A stretch of 64,000 nucleotides of DNA, taken from the NCBI GenBank assembly GCA_038228295.1, contig JBBRPH010000010.1:1-64000 (forward strand). Reading direction: 5' to 3'. Made by a program: the position numbers and the translations under genes. This stretch comes from JAICKM01 sp038228295. GTDB taxonomy: Bacteria > Chloroflexota > Chloroflexia > QHBQ01 > JAICKM01. Below the pieces are notes generated by a model. It was not told where the DNA came from. It did not search any database and worked only from the letters and a program-made list of their open reading frames with translations. Shown here one piece after another: positions 7,858 through 17,800 of the stretch (positions within the stretch are counted from its first letter, which is position 1; each line of letters starts with the position of its first letter).

Positions 7858-10737
7858 TTGGCGGATGCGTTTGTCTGGTGGCTGACGCTGGAGGTACTAG
7901 GGACGGCGGCCTGGCCGTTCGCTTGGATCGCCATGCGCCGTCTACCCGACCGCGGCTGGGCATTCAGCAAAGCGCTTGGGTTGCTGCTGGTCGGCTATGG
8001 CGCGTGGCTGCTCGGTATGTGCCAATTAGTGCCGTTCAGCCGGGCGTCCAACCTTGCGGTGCTGCTGGTACTCGGTGGCGGAGCCGCGTGGCTGGTGCGG
8101 CGCAACGACGCGGCATTAGGTCGCGAGATGGCTGTGTTCCTGCGCAGTCAGATGCGGTACTGGATCGCCGCCGAAGTCCTGTTCAGCTTGGCTTTTGGCG
8201 CCTGGACCTTCCTGCGCGCCTACTCACCTTCCATCTACGGCACCGAAAAGTTCATGGACTTCGCGTTCCTGAACAGCTTTACGCAGGGTCTGACCCTGCC
8301 GCCGGTTGATCCCTGGCTGGCCGGGCACTCGATCAACTACTATTATTTCGGCTACACGCTGATGGGCACGCTCTGTCACTTAACCGGTGTGGACTCGGCG
8401 GTCGGCTTCAACCTCGCCAACGTGACGCTGTTCAGCCTGACGGTGCTGGGCACATTCGGGTTGGTTTGCAATTTGGTGACCGGGCTGGTGCGTGCCCGCC
8501 GGGTCGTATCTACGCGACCAATAGCGATAGTCGCGCCTGTGCCGGGGCGGGCTATGGTCCCGGCTGGGATCGTGCCGCTGCCCACCCGCCGCGTCGGGAG
8601 CCGGGCGGGAGTCGCGGTTGCGGAGCGGGACGCTGCACCTACGGAGCGCACCTTCCAGAGCAAGACTGGTGCGACAATCCACTTTACCTCAGCACGGGCT
8701 TATGGGGACGGTGCCGACTGGGCTGTTGCGCGCCCAGTAGAGGGAGCCGTGCTGTGGAGCGCGTTAGCGACGGGGTTGCTGGGCAGCCTGCTAGTAGCCG
8801 TGGTCGGCAATATGGCCGGCGCGCAACAGGTGTTTCAACAAGGACAGACCGCCGACACATTCAACTGGTGGAACCCCTCGCGCGTGATCCATGATGTCGG
8901 TGCGCCGCTGGGTGGTGAAACAATCAATGAGTTCCCCTTTTTCAGCTTTTTCTTGAACGATATGCACCCCCATCTGCTGGCACTGCCGTTAGTGCTGCTT
9001 GCGCTGGGTATGGCACTGGCTCTGCTCAAGGCCGGTGCACTGCGCCCACAGGACGCGGCAGGGGCGCTGGCCCAGCGGCGGGGGCTGCTGGCGGGCGGGC
9101 TGGAAGGTCGGTTACGCCTAGTCCTCTACGCGCTCGTCACCGGCGCGCTGTTCGTCACCAACACTTGGGACTACCCCACCTACCTGGGCATCACGCTGCT
9201 CTGCCTAGCGCTACCGATACTGGGCACACCTGCCGAACGCTGGGCGGGTCGGCAATGGTCAGTGGTCAGTGGTCAGTCGGCGCCGGCCAGTACCGCAGAT
9301 TTGGACAACGGCAATTTGGGACCGTTAGAACTCAGAACCCGGAACCCGGAACCCGGAACTCGCGGGCGGGACACGCGACTGGGCAGTTGGCTGATGCAAG
9401 CAGCGGCGTTGGTGGCGTTAGGGCTGCTGCTGTTCTTGCCGTTTCAGGTCACCTTTACGTCGTTGGTCGGGGGGCAAGGGATTGAGTTGCCGGCAAACAT
9501 CCAGCAGATCCCGCTGCTGGGTGGCGTGGCAACCAAACTGGCGGCCTTGGTCGGGCTGAACATCTGGCCGAAAAACTGGCAAGGTTTCAGCACTATCTTC
9601 GGCTTCTTCCTCTATGCGCTGCTTGTGCTGCCGACTGTCATGCTGGGCCGCAGCGTGCGGGCAGCGCACGCCGGCGGGTACACCAACCGACCCGCGCTGT
9701 TGACGCTGGGCGGCGTGGCGGTGGTTTCGCTGGTCGGGGCGTTGCTGTTCCAGTTCCCGCTCATGGCGCTGCTGCCGCCGTTGAGCGCACTGGCTGTCTA
9801 TCTGATGCGTGAACGGCTGCAACCGGGTCGCTGGTCGAGCGAAGAGCTATTCGCCCTACTGCTGATCGCGGTCGGCGCGGCGATCACGTTCGGCACCGAG
9901 ATTTTCTTCCTGCAAGATGTGTTTCATAGCCGCCTCAACACACTGTTCAAGTTCTACTACCAGGTGTGGGTGCTGTGGGGGGCAACGGCCGGCTTCGCGG
10001 CGTGGTGGCTGCTGGCCTGGGCCTTTGGTCGCCGCGCCGCCCCACTGGGCGCGAAGCTGCTGGTGGGTGCGTGGGCGCTGGGTTTTACGGCGCTGTTCGG
10101 GCTGGCGATGGTCTACCCGGCGCTGGCCCCGGCCCAGCGTGAGGCCGGCGTGATCTGGCTGCCGGGCATCCAGATGGCGGGCGCGGAGAACCATAAGCTG
10201 CACGGGCTGGACGGTATCGCGGCGTTGGGCGCCGGCGCGCCGGGCGATCTGGCGGCGATCCGTTGGCTGCGCGCCAATGCACGGGCGACGGACGGCATCG
10301 CCGAAGCTGCCTTTACCTATGAGTATAACTCGCAGGGTCTGCATGGGCGGGTCGCATCCTACACTGGGATGCCCGGCATCATCGTCTGGCGCGGCCACGA
10401 GGTGCAGTGGCGGGGGGGGCAGCCCTCGATCCTGGCTGAGTTTGACGCGCGGGTAGCCGATCAGACCGCACTCTACACCACCACCGATCCGCAACGCGCT
10501 GCGGCGATTCTACGAAAGTACGGCATCCATTACGTGTTTGTCGGCAGTATTGAGAAGGGCGCGCTGGGACTACCCAATCCACCGCTACCGAACTGGCCGC
10601 CGTCGGCGCAAGCATTGGGCAAGTTCGCCGGGTTTATGGATCGCGTGTTCAGCCAGGACGGCACCGAAGTTTACCGCTTGCGCGACGCAGTTGCGGGCAC
10701 CGGCGTAGCTCCCGCCGTACTGCCGGCGCGGCCATGA
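7858..10737 (+). CDS. DUF2298 (Chlor_Arch_YYY) polytopic membrane protein
   Basis: A 959-aa paralogue of the DUF2298 half of the preceding gene. The two align from the start: LPDRGWAFSKALGL here against LPDRGFPLAKTLGL there. It has the same hallmarks: SINYYYFGYTL (~res 158), TINEFPFFSFFLNDMHPH (~res 357), and RLNTLFKFYYQVWVL (~res 690). It lacks the N-terminal GT-C half and the TPR tail. Two hydrophilic inserts interrupt it, near residues 215-300 and 465-510; the second is made of heptamer repeats. The start is TTG at 7858, behind GGAGGG. The 3' end overlaps pxpA by 4 nt, suggesting translational coupling. Its function is probably in envelope glycosylation; the substrate is unknown. Confidence 0.88.
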   Translation: MADAFVWWLTLEVLGTAAWPFAWIAMRRLPDRGWAFSKALGLLLVGYGAWLLGMCQLVPFSRASNLAVLLVLGGGAAWLVRRNDAALGREMAVFLRSQMRYWIAAEVLFSLAFGAWTFLRAYSPSIYGTEKFMDFAFLNSFTQGLTLPPVDPWLAGHSINYYYFGYTLMGTLCHLTGVDSAVGFNLANVTLFSLTVLGTFGLVCNLVTGLVRARRVVSTRPIAIVAPVPGRAMVPAGIVPLPTRRVGSRAGVAVAERDAAPTERTFQSKTGATIHFTSARAYGDGADWAVARPVEGAVLWSALATGLLGSLLVAVVGNMAGAQQVFQQGQTADTFNWWNPSRVIHDVGAPLGGETINEFPFFSFFLNDMHPHLLALPLVLLALGMALALLKAGALRPQDAAGALAQRRGLLAGGLEGRLRLVLYALVTGALFVTNTWDYPTYLGITLLCLALPILGTPAERWAGRQWSVVSGQSAPASTADLDNGNLGPLELRTRNPEPGTRGRDTRLGSWLMQAAALVALGLLLFLPFQVTFTSLVGGQGIELPANIQQIPLLGGVATKLAALVGLNIWPKNWQGFSTIFGFFLYALLVLPTVMLGRSVRAAHAGGYTNRPALLTLGGVAVVSLVGALLFQFPLMALLPPLSALAVYLMRERLQPGRWSSEELFALLLIAVGAAITFGTEIFFLQDVFHSRLNTLFKFYYQVWVLWGATAGFAAWWLLAWAFGRRAAPLGAKLLVGAWALGFTALFGLAMVYPALAPAQREAGVIWLPGIQMAGAENHKLHGLDGIAALGAGAPGDLAAIRWLRANARATDGIAEAAFTYEYNSQGLHGRVASYTGMPGIIVWRGHEVQWRGGQPSILAEFDARVADQTALYTTTDPQRAAAILRKYGIHYVFVGSIEKGALGLPNPPLPNWPPSAQALGKFAGFMDRVFSQDGTEVYRLRDAVAGTGVAPAVLPARP
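9257..9355. repeat. Heptamer repeats inside a coding sequence (GGTCAGT x3 and GAACCCG x3)
   Basis: GGTCAGT is repeated at 9257-9277 and GAACCCG at 9335-9355, about 60 bp apart, within the DUF2298 gene. They encode the start (WSVVSGQS) and end (RNPEPGT) of a polar linker between two membrane segments. The reading frame stays open through both, so the sequence looks inserted without inactivating the gene. Confidence 0.8.
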
Positions 10738-11507
10738 CGCCACTCGCCGCGCGTATAGACCTGAACGCCGACATGGGCGAGAGTTTCGGACGTTGGACGC
10801 TGGGGGCCGATGCCGCGCTACTGGGCCTAGTCACGTCGGCCAATATCGCCTGCGGCTTCCACGCCGGCGACCCGTCGGTGATGGCGCAGACGGTGGCGGC
10901 GGCGGTGGCGGCGGCGGTGGCAATCGGTGCCCACCCCGGTTATCCTGACTTGGCCGGTTTTGGCCGCCGCGCGCTGGACATGAGCGCTGCCGATCTCGAA
11001 GCGGCGGTGTTGTACCAGATCGGTGCATTGGCTGCTTTCACCCATGCCGCCGGGGTGGAGTTAGCCCACGTCAAGCCGCATGGCGCGCTCTACAACCGCG
11101 CCGCCGTGGACCCCGCTGTGGCCGAACCTATCGCTCGTGCTGTGCGCCGCTTCTCCGCCGACCTGATCTTGGTGGGCTTGGCTGGGTCGGCCCTGCCGGC
11201 GGCGGGGCACAGCGCCGGCTTGCGTGTGGCCGCTGAAGCCTTTGCCGACCGCGCTTACGCCGCCGACGGCACCTTACGCGATCGCCGCCTGCCGGGCGCG
11301 GTGTTGCCCACCCCCGCCGCTGCCGCCGCGCAAGCCGTCGCTATCGCGCACGGCCGCTTACAGGCCCATGACGGCACCCCGCTGCCTCTCGTTGCGGCTA
11401 CCCTCTGCCTGCACGGTGATACGCTCGACGCGGTGGCTTATGCCACGGCGGTGCGCGGCGCATTGGACGCGGCGGGGGTGGCGGTGCGGGGGTTGCGTGA
11501 AGCGTGA
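10734..11507 (+). CDS. pxpA: 5-oxoprolinase subunit A (LamB/YcsF family)
   Basis: A 257-aa protein of the usual family length. It opens with IDLNADMGESFG and IACGFHAGDPSVM, the diagnostic LamB/YcsF motifs, followed by GAHPGYPDLAGFGRR and HVKPHGALYN. With PxpB and PxpC it forms the bacterial ATP-dependent 5-oxoprolinase, which opens spontaneously formed pyroglutamate to glutamate in the cytoplasm. ATG 10734 overlaps the preceding stop in an ATGA arrangement. pxpB and pxpC follow after an intervening methyltransferase gene. The stop codon lies inside a GTGAAAC heptamer repeat. Confidence 0.95.
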   Translation: MTPLAARIDLNADMGESFGRWTLGADAALLGLVTSANIACGFHAGDPSVMAQTVAAAVAAAVAIGAHPGYPDLAGFGRRALDMSAADLEAAVLYQIGALAAFTHAAGVELAHVKPHGALYNRAAVDPAVAEPIARAVRRFSADLILVGLAGSALPAAGHSAGLRVAAEAFADRAYAADGTLRDRRLPGAVLPTPAAAAAQAVAIAHGRLQAHDGTPLPLVAATLCLHGDTLDAVAYATAVRGALDAAGVAVRGLREA

Positions 11508-11584
11508 AACGTGAAACGTGATGACGGATGTAGCGGCGCTGCTTGCTGCGCCTGCGTAGATGTAGCGGCGTTGCTTGCTGCGCC
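11497..11584. repeat. Heptamer array plus a 26-bp direct repeat
   Basis: GTGAAGC, GTGAAAC, GTGAAAC (11497-11517) span the end of pxpA and include its TGA. They are followed by two copies of a 26-bp sequence beginning GATGTAGCGGCG (11527-11552 and 11559-11584), which differ at one base and have a 32-bp period. They fill the spacer within the pxp operon. Confidence 0.8.
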
Positions 11585-11599
11585 AGGGGGTAGGGTGAT

Positions 11600-12430
11600 A
11601 TGGCAGAGGACGCGACGCGGGTGGGAACTGACTCAGCGACGGTGGACTTGGCTAGTGTGCAGGCGTATGAGGCGTATCTCCGCAGCCCGCTGGGACGGTT
11701 GCGTGATGCCCTGCTTTGGCAGCAACTGGCTCCGCACGTAGGCTCCTCGGCCTTGCGGGTGCTGGACGCGGGCGGCGGACCGGGGGAGTTTGCCTTGCGC
11801 TTGGCGCGGGCGGGGCATACCGTCACCCTGGTGGATGTGGCACCGGCGATGCTGCAACGGGCGGCAGAGATCGCTGCTCTGGAACCGCCGGCGGTGCGAT
11901 CGCGGCTAACGGCTATCGTGGCCGATCTACATCACTTGTCGGCGGTCTTAACGATGCAGAGGTATGATTTAATTCTTTGCCATAGCGTACTTGATTACAG
12001 CCCTGACCCGCTTGGCTTGCTCAGGCAGTTAGCGGCGCTCCTGAACGATGGTGGCGCGCTATCACTATTGGTGGCGAATGGCGCTAACCCGCCTTTGCAA
12101 AGCGCGATTAAGCGGCACGATCTGGCGCAGGCTCTTCAGCTATTAGGCAGCCGTGTGCAACCGACGACCCTCATGGGCGCGCCGAAGCGCCTGTTTGCGG
12201 TGGATGAGTTAGTGCAGCTATGTGCCGATGCGGGCATCTCGACTCTCACCTTACGCCCCATCCGGGTGGTGGCCGATCTGCTGCCCGACACGCTGCTGAA
12301 CGACCCGGCCCAGTGGGATGCGCTGTTGGCGCTGGAAGTCGCGTTGAGCAGCCAACGGGCGTACCGCGACATGGGGCGTATGACCTGGGTGTGGGGAACA
12401 CGCATCCACGCAGCGTCTGGATCGGAATAG
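11600..12430 (+). CDS. Class I SAM-dependent methyltransferase
   Basis: A 276-aa Rossmann-fold methyltransferase. Motif I is VLDAGGGPGEFALRLA (~res 54), the acidic ribose-binding position follows in TLVDVAPAML, and the mid-domain DLILCHSVLDY is the usual motif IV region. It resembles UbiE/CmoM-like proteins, but no feature fixes the substrate. ATG 11600 is preceded by AGGG. It lies between pxpA and pxpB, only 9 bp from pxpB, so it is very likely co-transcribed with them although methylation has no known part in 5-oxoproline cleavage. Confidence 0.85.
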   Translation: MAEDATRVGTDSATVDLASVQAYEAYLRSPLGRLRDALLWQQLAPHVGSSALRVLDAGGGPGEFALRLARAGHTVTLVDVAPAMLQRAAEIAALEPPAVRSRLTAIVADLHHLSAVLTMQRYDLILCHSVLDYSPDPLGLLRQLAALLNDGGALSLLVANGANPPLQSAIKRHDLAQALQLLGSRVQPTTLMGAPKRLFAVDELVQLCADAGISTLTLRPIRVVADLLPDTLLNDPAQWDALLALEVALSSQRAYRDMGRMTWVWGTRIHAASGSE

Positions 12431-12439
12431 CAACCTGCG

Positions 12440-13150
12440 ATGACCGACTCGCCGCATCTGGAACCCTTTGGCGACAGCGCCTTGCTGGTCACCTTCGGCA
12501 CCACCATAAACGTGGACCTGAACGCGCGCGTGCATGCACTGGCGGCGGCGTTGCGGCAGCAAGCGGGACACGGGGCGGGGTGGGGCGTGCCGGTGCCGGG
12601 CTACAGCAGCCTGCTCGTGCCGTATGACCCCGAACACTGGACCTATCCGCAAGTGTTATCCCGCGTGGAGCAAACATTAGCGGATATTACCAGTGCCACT
12701 CCAGTGGCACCGACCGGTGGAGACGCAACTCCCGTTTCACGTTACACGCATCATGTCGCCCCGTCCCTTATAGAAATCTCGGTGTACTACGGCGGTGCGG
12801 GCGGACCGGATTTGGCGGAGGTCGCGGCGCAGACAGGGCTGACGGAGGCGCAGGTGGTAGCGCTGCACAGCAAGCCGCTCTATCGGGTGTTTATGCTGGG
12901 CTTTGCGCCGGGCTTTGCCTACCTGGGACCGTTGCCCGTGCCGCTGGTCTTGCCGCGCCGCGCCACGCCCCGGTCTCGCGTGCCGGCGGGCAGCGTGGCG
13001 ATTGCCGGCGGGCAGACCGGTATCTATCCGTTGGCGACTCCCGGCGGCTGGCACCTGATCGGTCGGACAGATGCGCCACTCTGGGCGGCCGACCGCGACC
13101 CGCCGGCCCTGCTACGCCCCGGCGCGTGGGTGCGCTTTGTGCCGGTTTAG
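12440..13150 (+). CDS. pxpB: 5-oxoprolinase subunit B (allophanate hydrolase subunit 1/KipI family)
   Basis: 236 aa. The start, PFGDSALLVTFG, and the core, FMLGFAPGFAYLGPLP then RVPAGSVAIAGGQTGIYP, are diagnostic of the KipI/PxpB family. The closing GGWHLIGRTD motif is present. It partners PxpC, encoded 3 bp downstream, and PxpA upstream in ATP-dependent pyroglutamate hydrolysis. A Thr/Pro-rich stretch (about residues 85-105) is a mildly unusual linker. I prefer PxpB to a KipI sporulation inhibitor because all three pxp genes are present. Confidence 0.95.
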   Translation: MTDSPHLEPFGDSALLVTFGTTINVDLNARVHALAAALRQQAGHGAGWGVPVPGYSSLLVPYDPEHWTYPQVLSRVEQTLADITSATPVAPTGGDATPVSRYTHHVAPSLIEISVYYGGAGGPDLAEVAAQTGLTEAQVVALHSKPLYRVFMLGFAPGFAYLGPLPVPLVLPRRATPRSRVPAGSVAIAGGQTGIYPLATPGGWHLIGRTDAPLWAADRDPPALLRPGAWVRFVPV

Positions 13151-13153
13151 CCG

Positions 13154-14143
13154 ATGCTCAGAGTGATCACGCCGGGATTGCTCTCGACCGTGCAGGATGG
13201 CGGGCGATCCGGCTATGCGGACTTGGGTGTGCCGGGGGCGGGCGCGTGTGATCCGTGGGCGTCGGCGCTGGCGAACGGCCTGTTGGGAAACCCGGCCGGC
13301 GCGGCGACATTGGAGATGACTATCGTCGGCCCGACGCTGCGCGTATTGGCAACCTGTGTGGTGGCCCTGGCTGGGGCCGATTTTGCGACGCAGGTAGTCG
13401 AAGACGGGCGGCGCTTATTACCGGGCGGGGCATATCTGCTGCGCGCCGGCACGACGCTACAATTTGGCAGTGCCAGGGGTGGCGCACGGGCGTACCTGGC
13501 GCAGGCCGGCGGCATCGCCGTGCCGCCGGTGCTGGGATCGGCAGCGACCTACCTGGCGGGCGGCTTCGGCGGCCTGGATGGGCAGCCGTTGCGCCCCGGC
13601 GATCTGCTCCAACCCGCCCAACCCGCCGATTGGCAGGCCGCCGGCCGGCGCTGGCCCGCACCGGCGCCCCCTCTGCCGATCGGCGATTCGTCGGTCGTGC
13701 GCGTGGTGCCGGGGCCGCATTTGGCCGCTTTCGCGCCCGATACGCTCGCCGTTCTCACTGCGGCGACCTGGACCGTGGGGCCGCAGAGCGACCGCATGGG
13801 CCTGCGCCTGCAAGGTCCGGTGCTGGCCCGTAGCGCGGCCGGCTCCGGCGAATTGCTATCGCAGGGTATGGTCTGGGGTGCGTTGCAGGTGCCTGCCGAT
13901 GGGCAACCTATCGCCCTGCTGGCTGATCACCAGACAGTCGGCGGCTATCCGGTCCCCGCCGTCGCTGTCCGCGCCGACCGCCCAATCCTGGGCCAACTCA
14001 CCCCCGGTGCGACCGTGCGCTTCACCCTTACCGACGTACCTACCGCCCAAGCGGCCTATCGCGCCCAACAAGTCGCCTACCACGCCGCGCGCGCCGGCGC
14101 GCTGACCGCCGATAGCTGGGATGGCGCGGGGTGGGCCGTTTAG
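13154..14143 (+). CDS. pxpC: 5-oxoprolinase subunit C (allophanate hydrolase subunit 2/KipA family)
   Basis: 329 aa, of typical length. The N-terminal LSTVQDGGRSGYADLGVPGAG motif and the central RVVPGPH and SDRMGLRLQGP motifs define the family. GMVWGALQVPADGQPIALLADHQTVGGYP carries the conserved C-terminal core. It completes the PxpABC set and is the last gene of this operon. It converges on the histidine-phosphatase gene; the 35-bp gap includes a run of seven T that may end transcription. Confidence 0.95.
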   Translation: MLRVITPGLLSTVQDGGRSGYADLGVPGAGACDPWASALANGLLGNPAGAATLEMTIVGPTLRVLATCVVALAGADFATQVVEDGRRLLPGGAYLLRAGTTLQFGSARGGARAYLAQAGGIAVPPVLGSAATYLAGGFGGLDGQPLRPGDLLQPAQPADWQAAGRRWPAPAPPLPIGDSSVVRVVPGPHLAAFAPDTLAVLTAATWTVGPQSDRMGLRLQGPVLARSAAGSGELLSQGMVWGALQVPADGQPIALLADHQTVGGYPVPAVAVRADRPILGQLTPGATVRFTLTDVPTAQAAYRAQQVAYHAARAGALTADSWDGAGWAV

Positions 14144-14178
14144 CCGCGCTGTCGCAGCAACCGGGTAGTTACTTTTTT

Positions 14179-14862
14179 TCACTCCTCGGCATACGAGCGG
14201 GCGGCCCACGGCGCCGCCGCATCTTCGCCGAGGTAGGGACGGGTAGCGGCGCTGGGATCGGTATAGCTGATCGCGACGGGGAGCCGGCGGGGGTCGCCGC
14301 GGCCGGTGAAGACCAGGCGGGTGATCGAGCCTTTGGGCGGGTAATGGTCTTTATCGCGCAGCGCGGCAAGGGTCAGTGGCGTGTCCGTGTAGAGCAGGCG
14401 CGCAACCATGACCGGATCGCCGTGGCTCACCCCGACCACCGTCCGGCCGGGATAGTGCTTGAGCATCGCGCTGATCCAACGCAGCAAGCGAGCCAGCAGG
14501 TCGTCCAACGACTCGTCGCCGGGGCTATGCAGCGGATCATAGAAATTGAACCAGCGGCGGGCCATCGCTTCATTAGTGGTGCCTTGCCAGCCGGTACGGA
14601 CCTCGGCCAGTCGCTGAGTGACTTGCACCGCCAAGCCGGGATGAGGGGCGGCAACGGTGGCGGCGGTTTGGCGGGCGCGTAACTGCGGGCTGCTATAAAT
14701 GGCGGTCAGCGGCTCCCCCGCCAGCGTTGCCGCTGTGCGCGCTGCTTCCTCGTGTCCCACTGTGCTGAGGCCAAATCGCGGCAGGCGGCCATAGACCACA
14801 TCGTGTGGGTTATGCACGTCCGCGTGGCGGATCAGCAGAATCGTCGTGATCGGATCGGACAT
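14179..14862 (-). CDS. Histidine phosphatase (phosphoglycerate mutase-like) family protein
   Basis: 227 aa. The N-terminal LLIRHADVHN carries the RHG-type catalytic His (RHA here). SSPQLRARQTA is the second signature, and VVGVSHGDPVM supplies the second catalytic His. The cofactor-independent relatives include broad phosphatases, alpha-ribazole phosphatase (CobC) and MSMEG_4193-like proteins, and the sequence does not choose among them. Its first 53 nt overlap the end of the upstream sensor-kinase gene on the same strand, so the two are transcribed together and probably translationally coupled. Confidence 0.85.
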   Translation of the reverse strand: MSDPITTILLIRHADVHNPHDVVYGRLPRFGLSTVGHEEAARTAATLAGEPLTAIYSSPQLRARQTAATVAAPHPGLAVQVTQRLAEVRTGWQGTTNEAMARRWFNFYDPLHSPGDESLDDLLARLLRWISAMLKHYPGRTVVGVSHGDPVMVARLLYTDTPLTLAALRDKDHYPPKGSITRLVFTGRGDPRRLPVAISYTDPSAATRPYLGEDAAAPWAARSYAEE

Positions 14863-17800
14863 TCAGTTTCTCCAGGGTCTCCTTAATTGAGCGCAGGAGT
14901 TCACCTAACGATAGGCCCACCTTCGGGATCAGGGCTTGCGTCGCCGCTGCCAACGTAGCGCGTTCGGACGCGCTTAATTCTTTGGCTGTCAGCAGCACGA
15001 CGGGCAATTCCCGGATCGTCGGGTCGGCATGGCTGCGTAGCCACTCCAGCACCGCGAAACCGTCCAAGCGCGGCATCATCAGGTCGAGCAGCACAATGTC
15101 AGGCCGCGCCGCCGCGATCTGTTCCAGCGCCGCTACACCGTCTTCGGCGCGGCTGACGCGGAAGCCCTCCGCGTGCAGCATATCCGCCAACGCCTCACGT
15201 AAAACCGCCTCATCGTCTACCACCAATGCGTGCGGTGTGGCGGCCCCCGGCGGCACTAGGTCGCGCAAGAGGCGCAACAGGCGGTTGCTGTCCAGCGGCT
15301 TGACCAGATACCCAGTCGCGCCTAGCAACAAGCCTAGTCGCTGATGTTCTAGGATCGAGACAACGACTACCGGCACGTTCACGGTCGCGGGGTCGGCTTT
15401 CAACCGCTGCAACACTTCCCAACCCCCGGCTTGGGGCAGTAGCACATCGAGTAGGATTGCCGCCGGGCGTAAGCGTACCGCTGCCGCCAGGCCGGCCACG
15501 CCGTCGCTTGCCACAGCCACGCGGTAGCCCTCCGCTTCCAACATCCCGCGCACAATAGCCGCCAAGTCAGGATTGTCCTCGATTACCAACACCAAGGGTA
15601 TCGCCGGCGAGCCGGCGGCACCGGCTGCCGTCTCCTCAACAACCGGCGGCGTGTGCGCGGGCGTGTCGCTGCCGGCGGGCACCGGCGGCAAGCGAAAAAA
15701 GAACGTGCTGCCCTTATTAAGACCCGCGCTACCGGCCCAAATGCGCCCGCCGTGCAATTCAACTAAGTTCTTGACAATGGTCAGACCCAGGCCGGTGCCG
15801 CCGAAGCGTCGGCTGTTGGTCGAATCGGCCTGATAGAAGCGATCCCAGATATGCGGTAGAGCCGCTGCGTCCAGCCCCACGCCGGTATCTTGTACGCTGA
15901 TCAACACACTTGCTACGTGGTGCGGCGCCAGGGCCGACTCGGCTTGATCGGCAGTTGCGTCGGCAGGCAAGCCGCTCGGCCGCACGCGCACCAATACGGT
16001 GCCGCCGGCGGGCGTGAACTTGATGGCGTTCGAGAGCAGATTAGTCAAGACCTGTTGGAGTCGATCTTCGTCGGCCCACACCGCCGGCAACCCGTCGGCT
16101 ACTTCGTGGCTGAGGTTGATCCCCCGCTCAATGGCCGTCACCTGCAGCCAGGCTACTGCTTTCGGCACGGCCGCTTGCAACTCTACGGGCGTCAGGTGCA
16201 ACTGTACGCTGTGCGCTTCGAGTTTCGACACATCTAGCAAGTCGTTGATCAGGGTCAGCAGGCGTTGGGCGTTGCGTTTCATGGACTCTTGCGTGCGCGT
16301 TTGCTTGTCGGTCAGGGGGCCGTTCGCTCCGCGCAGCATCAGGTCGCTGTAGCCCAGGATCGCTGCCAACGGCGTGCGGAGTTCGTGGCTCACAATCGCC
16401 AGAAATTCGTCCTTCAGCCGCTCTAACTCCCGCGTGCGTGTTACATCATGAAACACCGCTACCGCGCCATGCGGCCGGCCGGCTTCGTCGTACAGCGGAG
16501 CCGCCCCGGCCGTAAGTACCCGTTCACGTCCGTCGGGTCGCCGCACCCGCAGATCCTGATCTATGATCGTCGCTCCATTGCGGGCCTGCTCCCACGGCAG
16601 ATTCGCCGCATCGTAGAGCTTGCCGTCCATGTCAAACAGGCCGTAGCGCTCGGCATAATCTACTCCCGGCCCGAGTGGGATCACGCCGCGCCCTAACAGC
16701 GCCACGCCGGCCGGGTTGATCTTGGTAATACTACCGTCGCGGTCGGTAATTGCTACCCCTTCACCCATCTGTTGGATTGTGCTGTCGAGTTCCGCCGCCT
16801 GCCGCCGCACATTGTCCAGTGCCTCGCGCAGGCGGCGGGTGGTCCGCACCCCCTCGGTGGCATCCGTCACCAGCAGCAACACCCCGCTCACCGGCCCGTT
16901 CGGTTGCTCACGCAGTGGCACCAGGCTCCAGTTCCAGTAGGTCACACCGCGCGCAAAGCCGTGGTACTCGAACTCATTGAGGGTGGCGGGTTGCCCATTC
17001 GCGGCCACACTCTCGAAAATGGCCTGTACGCCGCTTTCCACCGCCTGCGGGATGAACTCAGCCAACTGCCGGCCCAGCAACGGCTGCGCGCCGCTACGGA
17101 ACGGTTCATCCAAGAGCTGCAGATAGAAGGGGTTGACCTGGCGTACACGAAAATCGGGCACGCTGAAACTGACAATGCCCGCCGGCGTATGGGCAATCAA
17201 CGATTCGAGGAAGGTTTGCTGCGTCGTCGGCGGCAGGGTATCTGCCTGCCGGTCAAGCGTAGATCCGATCGCGCGGACTAATGTCGCTACGGCTTGCCCA
17301 TCGGTGGCGCTGAGGCTGCGGCGCGTGCGCCAGCCGACCAGCAGTACACCATGGGTCGTGCTTGCTCCGATCAGCGGCACCGCCAACGCCGTCCGCACGC
17401 CCTCGGCGGCCAAGGCGGGGAAGGCGGCCTGCAAAGCGGGCGAGTCGAGATCGGGCAGCAGTTGCGGCTGCCCGGCGGCCATAGCCTGCTCGATTAGGCG
17501 TGCATCGGCGGGCACCTGCGCCGGATCGCCGGCTTGGCGGCCGACTGCCGCCCGCCAGATAGGGTTACCGGCTGCGTCGCGCAACGCCAATGCCACCAAG
17601 TCGGCCCCCAGTACCCCGCCCACACGCTCGGCCACGCGCTGTAGCCACGCATCAAGGACGGTGCCGGCATCGGGCAACGCCGGCAAGGGTAATAGCGGCC
17701 CGTCCGCTTTAGCGTTAGAACGGGGGCCGGCCTGCGCTAGCGTGGTGAGCGGTTCCGGCAAGGGTAGGGCCAGCGCCTGCCCTACCTGCACCAGCGCGGC

